This document shows, piece by piece, positions 9,607 to 19,903 of a stretch of 64,000 nt of DNA. A model generated the notes under the pieces. That model did no database searches and was not told where the DNA came from. It saw only the letters and a program-made list of their open reading frames with translations. Position numbers and translations under genes: made by a program. Source of the stretch: Enterobacter sp. kpr-6. Lineage in GTDB: Bacteria > Pseudomonadota > Gammaproteobacteria > Enterobacterales > Enterobacteriaceae. Location of the stretch: contig NZ_FOYH01000001.1 in the NCBI RefSeq assembly GCF_900116015.1, forward strand, positions 865,769 to 929,768, given 5' to 3'. How positions within the stretch are numbered: the stretch's first letter is position 1; each line of letters begins with the position of its first letter.

Positions 9607-10413
9607 TCAGCGATCTTTGCGCCACGCATCGGCGGTAAGCGCCTCACCAAAATGACCGGCAATCAGACGCCGCGTCAGTTCATGCAGTGGCGCTGACAGC
9701 ACGTCTGCCGTGCTCCCGCGCTCGACCACTTCACCCTGATGCATCACCAGCAGTTGATCGCTAATGTGCTTCATCATGCCGATGTGCTGGGTGACGTAAA
9801 TGTAAGAAATCCCTTGTTTTTCCTGCAATTCCAGCATCAGGTTAATTAACTGCGAGCGCATCGACATATCCAGGGCCGCCAGCGCCTCATCCGCAATAAT
9901 CACTTTGGGCCGCAGGATCAGCGCACGGGCGATCCCAAGACGCTGTTTCTGCCCCGGTGCCAGCATATGCGGGTAATAGCTGGCGTGATCCGGCAGCATT
10001 CCCACCATCCGCAGCGTTTCGACAATGCGCTTGCGGCGCGCTTCCGGTTCGAGATCGGTATTTAAGCGCAGCGGGAAGTCGAGAATTTGCGAAATGCGCT
10101 GACGCGGGTTAAGCGAGGTAGACGGATCCTGAAAAATCATGCGAATGCGCTGGCTGCGGAACGAGTAATCGCCAAAATGCAGCGGGTGATCGTCAATCAG
10201 CAGATCGCCGGTGGTCGGCTCAATCATTCCGGCCAGCATTTTCGCCAGCGTCGATTTCCCGGAGCCGTTCTCGCCAATGATCGCCAGCGTTTGCTTTTCA
10301 CGCAGGGTAAAACTCAGCGGCTTCACCGCTTCAACCGTCTGACGGTGAAACCAGCCGGTGCGGTAGCGGAATGTTTTGCTCAGGTTACGCACTTCAAGCA
10401 GGGTGTCGATCAT
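9607..10413 (-). CDS. sapF: Sap peptide/putrescine ABC transporter ATPase SapF
   Basis: One of two ATP-binding subunits of the SapABCDF transporter. The 268-residue protein has Walker A GENGSGKST near residue 50, the variant signature LAPGQKQR, and Walker B VIIADEAL, plus the Opp/Dpp-type C-terminal region. The start MIDTLLEVRN is chosen because it follows the sapD stop codon by one base and gives the family length; the frame stays open further upstream. It is the last gene of the sapABCDF operon. In E. coli the SapBCDF proteins export putrescine, and in Salmonella Sap contributes to antimicrobial-peptide resistance. Confidence 0.96.
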   Translation of the reverse strand: MIDTLLEVRNLSKTFRYRTGWFHRQTVEAVKPLSFTLREKQTLAIIGENGSGKSTLAKMLAGMIEPTTGDLLIDDHPLHFGDYSFRSQRIRMIFQDPSTSLNPRQRISQILDFPLRLNTDLEPEARRKRIVETLRMVGMLPDHASYYPHMLAPGQKQRLGIARALILRPKVIIADEALAALDMSMRSQLINLMLELQEKQGISYIYVTQHIGMMKHISDQLLVMHQGEVVERGSTADVLSAPLHELTRRLIAGHFGEALTADAWRKDR

Positions 10414-10414
10414 C

Positions 10415-11407
10415 TCACTCACGCTCCATGTTGAGGGGGAAATGACAGGCATAAAGATGATTTTTCGCCCCTGTCAGGCGCGGTGTCTCAATGCATTTGC
10501 GCTGCGCATAAGGGCAGCGCGGCCCCAGGCGACAGCCAATCGGTAAGTGTTCAAGCAACGGAATGGCTCCCGGCAGGGTGTTCAGGCGGCTTTTATGCGG
10601 CATTGCACTGCCAAAATCGGGAATGGCGCGGATCAGCGCCTGGGTATATGGATGGTGCGGCGTGCTGATCAGATCGTCGCTCAACGCCGTCTCCACCGTT
10701 TGCCCGCAGTACATCACGTTAATGCGATCCGCCCACTGACTGAGCATTTGCAGGTCATGGCTGATGAGCATAATGGTGGTGTTGTTATTCTGATTAAGCC
10801 GGGTGAGCAGGCGGAAAATTTGCGCCTGCGTGGTCGGCTCCATGGCGTTAGTCGGCTCATCGGCAATCAGCAGGCGCGGCTGGTTGGCCAGCGCAATGGC
10901 AATCATCACCTTCTGGCACTCGCCGTCGGTCAGTTCATAGGGAAAACTGCGCATCGCGTCTTTATGATCTTTAATCCCCACCCGGTGCAGCAGTTCAATC
11001 GCCCGGCGCTTACGCCAGCCGATGCGCTGCCACCAGCGGCCTTTATAGGTCCAGCCGGGGATGTTTTGCATCAGTTGCACGCCAACGCGTTCAGAAGGGT
11101 CGAGACACGACTGCGGCTCCTGAAAAATCATCGACACGTTATGGCCGAGCAGCTTACGGCGCTCGCGCGGGGAAAGGCGCATTAAATCGATGTCATCAAA
11201 GCGCATACGGTCGGCGGTGACGCGCCAGTTGTCTTTATTGACCCCGCAAATGGCTTTGGCGATAAGACTTTTACCGGAACCGGATTCGCCCACCAGCCCG
11301 CGGATCTCACCTTCGGCCAGCGTAATGCTCACCCGATCGACGGCTTTCACCCAGCCTTCGCCCGTTTTGACTTCAATGGTCAGATTGCGGATATCGAGTA
11401 ACGGCAT
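10415..11407 (-). CDS. sapD: Sap ABC transporter ATPase SapD
   Basis: The second ATPase of the Sap system, 330 residues like its E. coli relative. It carries Walker [13 protein letters not shown], Walker [13 protein letters not shown] and the Opp/Dpp-specific C-terminal cysteine-rich signature [14 protein letters not shown], likely an iron-sulfur or metal-binding site. The ATP-signature loop reads LTDGECQKV rather than LSGGQ, as is usual for SapD. The start overlaps the sapC stop by one base (TAATG). In E. coli SapD also supports potassium uptake by the Trk system. Confidence 0.96.
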   Translation of the reverse strand: MPLLDIRNLTIEVKTGEGWVKAVDRVSITLAEGEIRGLVGESGSGKSLIAKAICGVNKDNWRVTADRMRFDDIDLMRLSPRERRKLLGHNVSMIFQEPQSCLDPSERVGVQLMQNIPGWTYKGRWWQRIGWRKRRAIELLHRVGIKDHKDAMRSFPYELTDGECQKVMIAIALANQPRLLIADEPTNAMEPTTQAQIFRLLTRLNQNNNTTIMLISHDLQMLSQWADRINVMYCGQTVETALSDDLISTPHHPYTQALIRAIPDFGSAMPHKSRLNTLPGAIPLLEHLPIGCRLGPRCPYAQRKCIETPRLTGAKNHLYACHFPLNMERE

Positions 11408-12297
11408 TATTCCACCCCCGCATTGACCGCGCGGCGGATACCGTCGCCCAGCAGGTTAACCAGCAGCACACTTAACATAATTGCAGCACCGGGAAGCATG
11501 ACTGTCCAGGGGGCGACGTAAATCAATTCCAGCGCGTCGCCGAGCATCGCGCCCCATTCCGGGGACGGGAGCTGCGCGCCGAGATCGAGAAAGCCGAGCG
11601 CGGCAATATCGAGGATCGCCATCGACAGCGCGCGGGTAATTTCTGTCACCAGCCCGGAAGTCATATTCGGCAGCACGGCAAACCACAAAATATTCATCGT
11701 CGTCGCGCCATCAAGCCGTGCGGCAACCACGTACTCTTTTTCCAGCTCGTCATGCACCATGCTGTAGACCGAACGCACCATGCGCGGCAACAGCGCCAGC
11801 CAGACGGCAAACATCGCGTGGATCAGATGCGGGCCGGAAAACGCCACCACGATAATCGCCAGCAGCAGGGAAGGGATCGAGAGCAGCGTGTCCAGAATAT
11901 GATTCAGCACCGCCGAACGCAGACCGTGCGTGGCCCCGGCGATAACGCCTAACACCAGCCCGAACAGCGTCGCGGCAAGGGTCACCACAAACGCACCGCC
12001 CACCGTCGGGGCCGCACCGCTCAACAAACGGCTCAACACATCGCGGCCCAGATCGTCGGTACCGAGGAAAAAGGAAACATCCCCGTAGCGCGACCAGGAA
12101 GGCGGCAACAACTGGTAGCCGAGGAATTGCTGATCGATGCCATAGGGCGCAAACCACGCGCCAAACACGCAAAGCAGCGTCAGGCCCGCGCAGCCGTACA
12201 GCCCGATCATCGCCGTGGTGTCGCTGTAAAAATAACGCCAGATGGTACGCAGCGCGCCGGGGGCGCTTTTTTCGCTGTAAATGTTATCGGAGGGCAT
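11407..12297 (-). CDS. sapC: Sap ABC transporter permease SapC
   Basis: Inner-membrane permease of the Sap transporter, 296 residues. A short cytoplasmic N terminus and one N-terminal membrane helix precede a DppC-type permease domain with five further helices. The EAA-like coupling segment is [23 protein letters not shown]. It overlaps sapB by 14 bases upstream and sapD by 1 base downstream, so expression is tightly coupled. Confidence 0.95.
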   Translation of the reverse strand: MPSDNIYSEKSAPGALRTIWRYFYSDTTAMIGLYGCAGLTLLCVFGAWFAPYGIDQQFLGYQLLPPSWSRYGDVSFFLGTDDLGRDVLSRLLSGAAPTVGGAFVVTLAATLFGLVLGVIAGATHGLRSAVLNHILDTLLSIPSLLLAIIVVAFSGPHLIHAMFAVWLALLPRMVRSVYSMVHDELEKEYVVAARLDGATTMNILWFAVLPNMTSGLVTEITRALSMAILDIAALGFLDLGAQLPSPEWGAMLGDALELIYVAPWTVMLPGAAIMLSVLLVNLLGDGIRRAVNAGVE

Positions 12298-13249
12298 ACC
12301 ATTCCTTATGTTTCAAAGGGTTCGCCAGTGCGCCCAGAATATCGGAAATGACGTTAACAATGATCACCAGCGCGCCGATGACCATGACACCGGCGGAAAT
12401 AGCCGCATAATCCTGCTGGCGGATCGCGTTAATCATCCAGCGTCCCAGCCCCGGCCAGCTAAACACCACTTCGGTGATCATCGCCAGCGTCAGCATGGTG
12501 GAGAATTGCAGCCCCAGACGCGGGATCACCGGGGGCAGCGCATTGTGCAGCACATGACGGTGCAAAATGGTGAAGCGCGAGATGCCACGGGTGGCGGCGG
12601 CTTTAATATAGTTTTGATCGAAGACATCAATGGTGCTGATGCGCATCAGGCGGATCACCTCCGTAGTCGGCGCAACCGCCAGCGTCAGCACCGGCAGGAC
12701 CATGTGGCGCAGGGCGCTGATGATCATCTCCTCGCGCCACGGCGAATCAGAAAGCCAGGCGTCGATAATCGCAAAGCCGGTGATCGTTTTCACTTCGTAG
12801 AGCAGATCAAAACGTCCGGAAACCGGCAGCCAGCCCAGCGTCAGCGAGAAAAACAGTGTCAACAGCAGCGCCAGCCAGAACACCGGAATCGAAAAGCCGA
12901 GCAGCGCCAGCGCGCTGATAAACTTATCCTGCCATTTATTACGCGTGATCCCCGCCAGCATACCAACCGGAATGCCGACCACCAGCGCAAACCCAAACGC
13001 GAGAATGCATAGTTCCATCGTCGCCGGGAACACCTCTTTGAGCTGCTCAGAAATCAACTGACCGTTAATGCTGGAGACGCCGAAATCCCAGTGCAGCACG
13101 CCTGTGAACCAGAATACCCACGCATTCCACAGCGACGCGCCGGACAGCGGCGCATGGGGAGTGAAATAGCTCAGGCTAAAGCCAACAAAGGTCAGTAAAA
13201 ACAGCGTGACCATTAACAGCAGAAGACGCCGTAGCGTAAAGATGATCAT
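12284..13249 (-). CDS. sapB: Sap ABC transporter permease SapB
   Basis: The DppB-type permease partner of SapC, 321 residues, with the first membrane helix at residues 8-28 ([20 protein letters not shown]) and the coupling segment [20 protein letters not shown]. It overlaps sapA by 4 bases and sapC by 14 bases. Nothing unusual is seen. Confidence 0.95.
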   Translation of the reverse strand: MIIFTLRRLLLLMVTLFLLTFVGFSLSYFTPHAPLSGASLWNAWVFWFTGVLHWDFGVSSINGQLISEQLKEVFPATMELCILAFGFALVVGIPVGMLAGITRNKWQDKFISALALLGFSIPVFWLALLLTLFFSLTLGWLPVSGRFDLLYEVKTITGFAIIDAWLSDSPWREEMIISALRHMVLPVLTLAVAPTTEVIRLMRISTIDVFDQNYIKAAATRGISRFTILHRHVLHNALPPVIPRLGLQFSTMLTLAMITEVVFSWPGLGRWMINAIRQQDYAAISAGVMVIGALVIIVNVISDILGALANPLKHKEWYALR

Positions 13250-14886
13250 GGCTGAGGGACCTCCTGCTCTTTTTCACGCGAGACGCCCGCGAAAGAGGCG
13301 TTACCGAAGGGGCTTAACACCAGCCCTTTAATGTCGTAGCGAAAGGCCTGCAGGCGCAGCGAAGACGCCAGCGGCAGCACGGGCAGTTCACGCGCCAGAA
13401 TCGTTTGCGCTTCGTCGTAGGCATCAATGCGCGAGGCGAGTTGCTGCGAGGTCAGCGCTTTTTGCAGCACCGCGTCAAATTCCCGGTGACACCAGTGGGC
13501 AAAGTTGGTCTGCGAGTCAATCGCCGCGCAGCTCAACAGCGGGCGGAAGAAACTGTCGGGATCGTTACTGTCCGTGGACCAGCCGGCGAGGGTTAAATCG
13601 TGGTTCATGTCCATCAGGCGCGCTTCCTGGAAACGGCCTTCAACCGGCACGATCTCAACGGTAACGCCGATCTGCGCCATATCTGCCTGGATCAGTTCTG
13701 CGGTTTTGAGCGGACTCGGGTTCCATGCCTGCGAGCTGGTGGGCACCCAAAGCTGGAGCGTCAGATTCTCGATACCCAGCGCTTTTAACTGCTTACGCGC
13801 GTTTTCCGGGTTGTATTCGGTCACGGTCGCTTCGCTGTCGTAGGCCCAGGACGCGCGCGGCAAGATCGACGCGGCGGTTTCGGCGGTGCCGTAATAGATC
13901 GACTGCATCAGACGCTGGTTGTTGATCGCCAGCGCCAGCGCGTGCCGCACCTTCGGGTTATTCAGCGGTGGCTTATCGGTATTAAACGCCAGATAGGCGA
14001 TGTTCATGCCGGGGCGCAGCGTCAGGCGCAGGCGCGGATCGTCACGTAAAATGGTCAACTGGCTGGCGGCAGGCCAGGCCAGCACATCGCACTCGCCGGT
14101 CAGCAGTTTGGACAGACGCCCGGTGCCGCCGGAGCCTAAATCCACCACCACCTGCGGCATCAGCGGCTTACCGCGCCAGAATCCGGGGTGTCGCTGCAGG
14201 CGAATGTATTGCCCGGCGCGATATTCATTTAACTGGAACGGCCCGGTGCCGACCGGCTGGCGGTCGATCATTTCCTGACGATCTACCTTCGCCAGATTGG
14301 TCGCATATTCAGCCGACATCACCGACGCGTAGTGGGTGGCCAGATGCCATAAGAATGAAGCATCGGGATTTTTTAAGCGGAATTCCACCGTGCGGCTATC
14401 GATTTTGCGCACGCTCTCGACGGTGTCAGCAAATTGCAGACTGTCGAAATAGGGGAAACTGTCGCCATTGATGTTGTGCCACGGATGATGGCGATTAAAA
14501 ATGCGCTGAAAAGTGAACACCACATCGTCAGCATTCAGTTTGCGCGTCGGGTTAAACCACGGGGTATTCTGAAAGGCGACGTCATTACGCAGGCGGAAAC
14601 GGTACGTTGCGCCGTTGTCCAGCACCTCCCAGCTTTCCGCCAGTTCCGGCACCAGCCGGTAAGTATAAGGATCGACATCGAGCAGGCGATCGTAAAGCTG
14701 AGCCGCCAGCGTATCGACAATCAGGCCGCTGCTGGCTTTTTGTGGATTAAAGGTGTTGACCTGACCACTGACGCAGTAAACAAACCCGCTGTCACGAATA
14801 TCGTTAGCCGCAGGGACGGGCGCAGCCTGGCCCAGTCCGCTAAACAGGCCGACTGACATCAGGAGGGTCGAGAAAAGTAGGCGCAT
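13246..14886 (-). CDS. sapA: Sap periplasmic peptide-binding protein SapA
   Basis: Periplasmic solute-binding protein of the Opp/DppA family, 546 residues, first gene of the sap operon. The ATG at [11 protein letters not shown] gives a proper signal peptide with probable cleavage after GLGQA. An in-frame GTG 42 bases upstream would place charged residues before it and is rejected. The mature protein starts with [14 protein letters not shown] and retains two cysteine pairs. In Haemophilus and Salmonella SapA binds haem and cationic peptides; in E. coli the system is tied to putrescine export. Confidence 0.95.
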   Translation of the reverse strand: MRLLFSTLLMSVGLFSGLGQAAPVPAANDIRDSGFVYCVSGQVNTFNPQKASSGLIVDTLAAQLYDRLLDVDPYTYRLVPELAESWEVLDNGATYRFRLRNDVAFQNTPWFNPTRKLNADDVVFTFQRIFNRHHPWHNINGDSFPYFDSLQFADTVESVRKIDSRTVEFRLKNPDASFLWHLATHYASVMSAEYATNLAKVDRQEMIDRQPVGTGPFQLNEYRAGQYIRLQRHPGFWRGKPLMPQVVVDLGSGGTGRLSKLLTGECDVLAWPAASQLTILRDDPRLRLTLRPGMNIAYLAFNTDKPPLNNPKVRHALALAINNQRLMQSIYYGTAETAASILPRASWAYDSEATVTEYNPENARKQLKALGIENLTLQLWVPTSSQAWNPSPLKTAELIQADMAQIGVTVEIVPVEGRFQEARLMDMNHDLTLAGWSTDSNDPDSFFRPLLSCAAIDSQTNFAHWCHREFDAVLQKALTSQQLASRIDAYDEAQTILARELPVLPLASSLRLQAFRYDIKGLVLSPFGNASFAGVSREKEQEVPQP

Positions 14887-14976
14887 AAGTTCTTTGATTT
14901 TAAGACCGATCTGCAAAGTGTATCGCACTTAGCGCCGTGAGGTAAAAATGTCTCGTGATAACTGGCTTAAAAGTCA

Positions 14977-16368
14977 TCAAACAGGTGAATGTCGCGTCCG
15001 CGAGAGACTTAAAAGAAGGGCGCAAATCGTCGCCGCAACCGCCACCCACAAACTCAGATGCACGGCATGTGCTTCCTGAGCGTGACCCGCCAGGCTTAAC
15101 AGTGCGCCCACCAGCGCCGCGCCCAGACACTGCCCGAAGGTGCGCATAATGGCGAGCACCCCGGAGGCGTAGCCGCTGTGCGCCCGCGACGCGTTCGCCA
15201 GCATCTCCCGGTTGTTCGGGCTCTGGAAAAAGCCAAAACCTAAACCGCAAACCAGGCTGCGTACGCCGATATCCCAGACGTTAGGATCGGCGGGAAGCAG
15301 CGCGAGCAGCACCAGTCCCACGGCAAACAGCCCAAGACCGAGAGTGGAAATCACCGCCGGGGGATGACGGTCAGCGAGACGGCCAGCCCACGGCGCGGCG
15401 AGAATAATCCCCAGCGGCCAGGGGGTAAACAGCAGCGCCGAGGCAAACGCGCTGTAGCCATACACGCTCTGAAACAGAAACGGCAGCGCCACAAACGTCA
15501 TGCCCTGACTGACAAACGAGGCCAGCGAGGTTAGCGCCGCCAGTGAAAAGCGTGCCGAAGCGAACAGCGCGGGCGGCAGCAGCGGTTTCGGAATACGGAG
15601 TGAATGCCAGGCAAACGCGCCGCCGGAAACCAGCGCAATCAGCGCATAGACCAGCGCGTTCATCGTGTGTTTTCCGGGACTGGAAAAGGCTTCTGCCGTC
15701 ATGATCAGCGCCCCAAGCATCAGCGCGGAGAGCACTGCCCCCGCCACATCAAAGGGTTCGCGCCCGGATAACGATGCGGCAGGGATCACCCGTCGCGCCA
15801 GCAGCAGGGCGACCAGCCCAAGCGGGAGATTAATCGCAAACAGCCATTGCCAGCCCAGCGTGGAGAGCAGCGTCCCGCCCAGCAGCGGCGCAATCGCGGT
15901 GCTGGCGGCGATTAAAAGCGCATTGAGCCCCAGAATGCGCCCCAGAAGCCGGTTGGGATAGACAGATCGCAGGATCGCGGGCGCAATACTCAGCGTTGCC
16001 GCGCCGCCGATGCCCTGCAAAATCCGAAAGCCCGTCAGCATGGGGAGCGTTGATGAGAGCGCACAGCCCAGTGACGCCAGGGTAAATACGCCAAGCCCAA
16101 AGACAAACAGCGCCCGAAAGCCAAAACGGGTGCCGAGGGCGGCAAAAATAGCCAGCGTCATCGCCGCCGAAAGCAGATAACCGTTCGCCACCCACACGGC
16201 GGCCTGCGCGGTGACGTTGAGCGCGCGGGCGATTTGCGGCAGCGCAATGTTGACCATCGCCCCGTCAAACACCGCCATGGTGGTGGAGGTCATCACGGCG
16301 ATGGTTGCCAGCCGGCGTTCTCGCCCGCTCAGGCCTTCATCGCCCGGTTTATCGCTAAAAAGTTCCAT
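14977..16368 (-). CDS. MFS transporter, DHA2 (14-helix) drug exporter family
   Basis: A 463-residue inner-membrane protein of the EmrB/QacA-type DHA2 family, resembling YebQ and SmvA. It shows the family motif in helix 1, MAVFDGAMVNIALPQIA, the motif C-like region GGTLLSTLGWQWLFAINLPLG, and roughly 14 hydrophobic helices. The C-terminal half carries FGFFQSPNNREML, also conserved in YebQ-like proteins. Substrates cannot be read from sequence. It is divergent from a LysR gene, the likely regulator. It lies between sapA and the psp locus, where E. coli K-12 carries the puu genes. Confidence 0.85.
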   Translation of the reverse strand: MELFSDKPGDEGLSGRERRLATIAVMTSTTMAVFDGAMVNIALPQIARALNVTAQAAVWVANGYLLSAAMTLAIFAALGTRFGFRALFVFGLGVFTLASLGCALSSTLPMLTGFRILQGIGGAATLSIAPAILRSVYPNRLLGRILGLNALLIAASTAIAPLLGGTLLSTLGWQWLFAINLPLGLVALLLARRVIPAASLSGREPFDVAGAVLSALMLGALIMTAEAFSSPGKHTMNALVYALIALVSGGAFAWHSLRIPKPLLPPALFASARFSLAALTSLASFVSQGMTFVALPFLFQSVYGYSAFASALLFTPWPLGIILAAPWAGRLADRHPPAVISTLGLGLFAVGLVLLALLPADPNVWDIGVRSLVCGLGFGFFQSPNNREMLANASRAHSGYASGVLAIMRTFGQCLGAALVGALLSLAGHAQEAHAVHLSLWVAVAATICALLLSLSRTRHSPV

Positions 16369-16441
16369 GCAGAGTGCCCTGTCATTACTGTCGATGTGCT
16401 GACTATAGCCCTGGCACAGATAAGGCGGAAGACGCAGCAGT

Positions 16442-16458
16442 TGCAGTTATAACCTGCA
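16442..16458. promoter_or_regulatory. candidate LysR-type operator between divergent genes
   Basis: The 17-bp inverted repeat TGCAG-TTATAAC-CTGCA has LysR-box geometry (T-N11-A). It lies in the 135-bp divergent promoter region between the MFS and LysR genes. Binding by the adjacent regulator is inferred only from position and symmetry. Confidence 0.5.
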
Positions 16459-16503
16459 CCAGACGCCTTCCCAAAATGGCCGGGAACAGGCTAGTATTGC
16501 GCC

Positions 16504-17427
16504 ATGAACGAACCCGATCTGAATCTTCTTATCGCTCTTGATGCGCTGCTGGCTGAAGGCAGCGTGGCGGGCGCTGCGCGCCGACTGGGACTGAGCGCAT
16601 CGGCAATGAGCCGCACGTTAAGCCGTCTGCGGGCGGTGACGGGCGATCCGCTGCTGGTACGCGCCGGACGCAATATGGTGCTGACGCCCTTTGCCGACAG
16701 CGTGCGTGAACGCTCGCAGCAGACGCTGGCGGATGCTCTGGCCGTACTCCGGCCCGCCACAACGGACATTGATCTTTCCACGTTTAACCGCACCTTTGTG
16801 CTGCGGGCGAACGACGGTTTCGTGGAAGCCTTTGGCCCGACGCTGATTGTTTCGGCGGCAAAACGCGCGCCGAACGTGCGCTTACGCTTTGCGCCCAAGC
16901 ATGAAAAAAGCGCGAAACCGTTACGTGAAGGGCTGGTGGATCTGGAGATTGGCGTACCTGGCGAAATGGGGCCGGAAATCCGCCTGCAAACCCTGTTTCG
17001 CGACCGTTTTGTCGGGGTGGTGAGAAACGATCATCCACTTGCGGCAATGCCGACGGTGACGATTGAAGAGTACATCGCCCAGGCGCACGTGGTGGCCTCG
17101 CGGCGGGGCCGACAAACCGGGCCGGTAGACGATGCGCTGGCGGCGCTGGGGCTTGAGCGCCATATTGCCGCCATCGTGCCGGGCTTCCCGGCGGCGCTGG
17201 CCGTGGCGCAGGCTTCGGACCTGGTAGCGCTGGTTCCGGCATCGTTTCTGCTGGCCGCGTCGGGCAGGGCGCTGCACGTTTTTGAACTGCCGCTGACGCT
17301 GCCGGGGATTACCGTGGCGCAGATGTGGCATCCGCGTTCACAGGTCGATCCGGCGCACCGCTGGCTGCGCGAGTTTGTGCTGGAAACCTGCCGCAATAAT
17401 TGGCCTGAGCCGCGCGTTAGCTTATGA
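16504..17427 (+). CDS. LysR-family transcriptional regulator
   Basis: A 307-residue LysR-type regulator. Residues 4-63 form the helix-turn-helix (DLNLLIALDALLAEGSVAGA, then SASAMSRTLSRLRAVTGDPLL). The remainder is the periplasmic-binding-like effector domain. It is of the NodD/SyrM-like group in which the DNA-binding motif is followed by VLTPFA. Its position divergent to a DHA2 exporter suggests it controls that exporter. No effector can be named. The ATG follows a weak ACAGG site. Confidence 0.88.
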   Translation: MNEPDLNLLIALDALLAEGSVAGAARRLGLSASAMSRTLSRLRAVTGDPLLVRAGRNMVLTPFADSVRERSQQTLADALAVLRPATTDIDLSTFNRTFVLRANDGFVEAFGPTLIVSAAKRAPNVRLRFAPKHEKSAKPLREGLVDLEIGVPGEMGPEIRLQTLFRDRFVGVVRNDHPLAAMPTVTIEEYIAQAHVVASRRGRQTGPVDDALAALGLERHIAAIVPGFPAALAVAQASDLVALVPASFLLAASGRALHVFELPLTLPGITVAQMWHPRSQVDPAHRWLREFVLETCRNNWPEPRVSL

Positions 17428-17464
17428 TGGCGGGATAACCTCTGCACATGTAAGGACTGCCGTT

Positions 17465-17809
17465 ATGGCTATCATTCCGAAGAATTACGCCCGTCTGGAA
17501 GTGGATTACCGCGAGCGCGCGCTGAAGATTTACCCGTGGGTTTGCGGACGCTGTTCACGCGAGTTTGTGTACTCCAATCTGCGCGAATTAACCGTGCACC
17601 ATATCGACCACGATCACACCAATAACCCGCCCGATGGCAGCAACTGGGAGCTGTTGTGCCTGTTCTGCCACGATCATGAGCACTCCAAATACACCGAAGC
17701 TGACCAGTACGGTTCTTCCGTAGTGGCCGGGGAAGATGCGCAAAAAGACGTGGGTGCTGCGACCTACAATCCTTTTGCCGATCTGAAATCAATGCTTAAG
17801 AAAAAGTGA
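17465..17809 (+). CDS. yajD: HNH nuclease family protein YajD
   Basis: A 114-residue protein nearly identical in length and pattern to E. coli YajD. It has two CxxC-type pairs (CGRCSREF and CLFCHDH) framing the HNH core VHHIDHDHTNN, typical of small zinc-supported HNH endonucleases. Biological role unknown. The ATG at MAIIPKNY has AAGGA 10 bases upstream; the open frame extends upstream but overlaps the LysR gene. In E. coli K-12 yajD lies far away near tsx, so its presence here marks a rearrangement. It converges on pspF with one base between stop codons. Confidence 0.9.
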   Translation: MAIIPKNYARLEVDYRERALKIYPWVCGRCSREFVYSNLRELTVHHIDHDHTNNPPDGSNWELLCLFCHDHEHSKYTEADQYGSSVVAGEDAQKDVGAATYNPFADLKSMLKKK

Positions 17810-17810
17810 T

Positions 17811-18785
17811 TCACAGGGCGTGTTTTTTCAGCAGCGCCCGCAACTGGTGATAGGTTAAGCCGAGTAATTCTGCGGCACGTTTCTGATTAAACTTCGCCTG
17901 CGCGAGGCTGGCTTCCAGCAGCGCTTTTTCCTGCTCGTGCTGGAAAGCGCGTAAATCCAGCGGCAGCGCGGGCAGGGTTGAGGCTTCAGCGGGCGCAGAA
18001 GGCAGTGGCGGGGCGCGGTGGAAGGGGTCGATAATGATCTCATCGAGCGGCACCTCGCTGGTACCGTGGCGATACACCGACCGTTCCACCACGTTTTTCA
18101 GTTCACGAATATTACCCGGCCAGCGGTAATCCATCAGCGTTTCACGCGCACGTTCGGTAAAGCCCGGGAACAGCGGTAACCGCAGTTCACGGCACATCTG
18201 GATCGCAAAATGATCCGCCATCAACATGATGTCACTTTGCCTTTCGCGCAGCGGCGGCAGTTGCACCACGTCAAAAGCCAGACGGTCGAGCAGATCGGCG
18301 CGGAAAGTCTCATTGCGCACCATCTCCGGTAAATCGGCGTTGGTGGCGCAGACCAGCCGCACGTTCACCTGTAACGGCTGACTGCCGCCGACGCGCTCCA
18401 GCTCGCCATATTCAATCACCCGCAGCAGCTTTTCCTGCACCAGCATCGGCGCGGTCGCCAGTTCATCCAGAAACAGCGTCCCGCCATCGGCACGTTCAAA
18501 GCGGCCCGGATGCCGCTTTTGCGCGCCGGTAAAGGCTCCGGCTTCGTGTCCGAACAGTTCGGTATCAAGCAGATTTTCGTTCAGGGCCGCGCAGTTGAGC
18601 GAGATAAACGGACCGTCCCAGCGCGAGGAGAGAAAATGCAGGCGGCTGGCAATCAGCTCTTTACCGGTCCCGCGCTCGCCGATGATCAGCACCGGCTTAT
18701 TCAGGGGTGCCAGGCGGGATACCTGCTCCAGCACGTCAATAAAGCTGTTCGCTTCGCCGAGAATATTGTCTTTGTATTCAGCCAT
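17811..18785 (-). CDS. pspF: psp operon transcriptional activator PspF
   Basis: Sigma-54-dependent AAA+ activator of the phage-shock operon, 324 residues. It lacks a receiver domain, as PspF should; activity is held off by direct binding of PspA. Walker A is GERGTGKE, the sigma-54-contacting loop GHEAGAFTGAQ is intact near residue 86, the arginine-finger region follows, and a Fis-type helix-turn-helix lies at the C terminus (NQKRAAELLGLTYHQL). The start MAEYKDN matches the family; an in-frame GTG 15 bases upstream is less likely. Divergent from pspABCD. Confidence 0.97.
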   Translation of the reverse strand: MAEYKDNILGEANSFIDVLEQVSRLAPLNKPVLIIGERGTGKELIASRLHFLSSRWDGPFISLNCAALNENLLDTELFGHEAGAFTGAQKRHPGRFERADGGTLFLDELATAPMLVQEKLLRVIEYGELERVGGSQPLQVNVRLVCATNADLPEMVRNETFRADLLDRLAFDVVQLPPLRERQSDIMLMADHFAIQMCRELRLPLFPGFTERARETLMDYRWPGNIRELKNVVERSVYRHGTSEVPLDEIIIDPFHRAPPLPSAPAEASTLPALPLDLRAFQHEQEKALLEASLAQAKFNQKRAAELLGLTYHQLRALLKKHAL

Positions 18786-18902
18786 GATGAAATTCGCCAC
18801 TCATTAGTCTATTTCACCACTCTAGCGTAATTCTCCGCTGCGGTAAAATTAATCATAATCAATAAAATCAATGACATGAAAAGTTGGCACGCAGATTGTA
18901 TT
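18786..18902 (+). promoter_or_regulatory. psp control region with sigma-54 promoter
   Basis: TGGCACG at 18885-18891 and TTGTA at 18896-18900 form a -24/-12 sigma-54 promoter for pspA. The upstream 60 bases next to pspF correspond in position to the PspF activator sites. The A/T-rich stretch between (about 18846-18880) is where IHF would bend the DNA, though I could not assign an exact IHF match. Confidence 0.85.
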
Positions 18903-18952
18903 AGTCAGAACACAGGGCCTGGCCCGATTACAGAAAACATGAGGATTTAATT

Positions 18953-19621
18953 ATGGGTATTTTTTCTCGTTTTGCCGACATCGTGAACGCCAACATCAAC
19001 TCCCTGCTGGAGAAGGCTGAAGATCCGCAGAAGTTAGTGCGTCTGATGATTCAGGAAATGGAAGATACGCTGGTGGAAGTGCGTTCCACCTCCGCCCGTG
19101 CGCTGGCAGAAAAGAAACAGCTTTCTCGCCGCATTGAGCAGGCTACCGCGCAGCAGACTGAATGGCAGGAAAAAGCTGAACTGGCGCTGCGTAAAGATAA
19201 AGACGATCTGGCGCGTGCGGCGCTGATTGAAAAGCAAAAGCTGACCGACGTTATCGGCACCCTTGAGCATGAAATTACGCTGGTGGACGATACGCTGACC
19301 CGCATGAAAACCGAAATCGCCGAGCTGGAAAACAAACTCAGCGAAACCCGTGCTCGCCAGCAGGCGCTGACGCTGCGTCATCAGGCGGCCAGTTCGTCAC
19401 GCGATGTCCGTCGCCAGCTCGACAGCGGTAAAATTGATGAAGCGATGGCGCGTTTTGAATCCTTTGAGCGCCGTATTGATCACATGGAAGCGGAAGCGGA
19501 AAGCCAGGGTTTCGGTAAGCCAAAAACGCTGGATCAGGAATTTGCCGAACTGAAAGCGGACGATGCGATCAGCGAGCAACTGGCTCAGTTGAAAGCAAAA
19601 ATGAAGCAGGATAACCAATAA
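18953..19621 (+). CDS. pspA: phage shock protein A
   Basis: PspA/IM30 (ESCRT-III superfamily) protein of 222 residues, the usual length. It is an almost uninterrupted coiled coil. It begins with the amphipathic membrane-binding helix [19 protein letters not shown], continues with the [18 protein letters not shown] signature, and ends in an acidic tail. It represses PspF in the cytosol and, under membrane stress, assembles on the inner membrane to limit proton leakage. AGGA precedes the ATG. Confidence 0.98.
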   Translation: MGIFSRFADIVNANINSLLEKAEDPQKLVRLMIQEMEDTLVEVRSTSARALAEKKQLSRRIEQATAQQTEWQEKAELALRKDKDDLARAALIEKQKLTDVIGTLEHEITLVDDTLTRMKTEIAELENKLSETRARQQALTLRHQAASSSRDVRRQLDSGKIDEAMARFESFERRIDHMEAEAESQGFGKPKTLDQEFAELKADDAISEQLAQLKAKMKQDNQ

Positions 19622-19678
19622 TAAACATAAAACAGGCGGCATCCGAACGTGCCGCCTCATCACCTGTAAGGAGTACAC

Positions 19679-19903
19679 ATGAGCGCGCTATTTCTGGCTA
19701 TTCCCCTGACCTTATTTGTTCTGTTTGTGCTGCCCATCTGGCTGTGGCTGCACTATAACAACCGCACGTCGCGCGGCGAGTTATCGCAAAGCGACCAGCA
19801 GCGACTGGTGCAACTGACTGACGATGCCGCGCGGATGCGCGAGCGTATTCAGTCTCTGGAAGCCATACTTGATACAGAGCACCCGAACTGGAGGGAACGC
19901 TAA
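19679..19903 (+). CDS. pspB: phage shock protein B
   Basis: A 74-residue inner-membrane protein. One helix (residues 4-26) precedes a cytoplasmic coiled-coil tail rich in Arg and Glu. With PspC it senses membrane stress and releases PspF from PspA. Its stop overlaps the pspC start (TAATG). Confidence 0.96.
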   Translation: MSALFLAIPLTLFVLFVLPIWLWLHYNNRTSRGELSQSDQQRLVQLTDDAARMRERIQSLEAILDTEHPNWRER

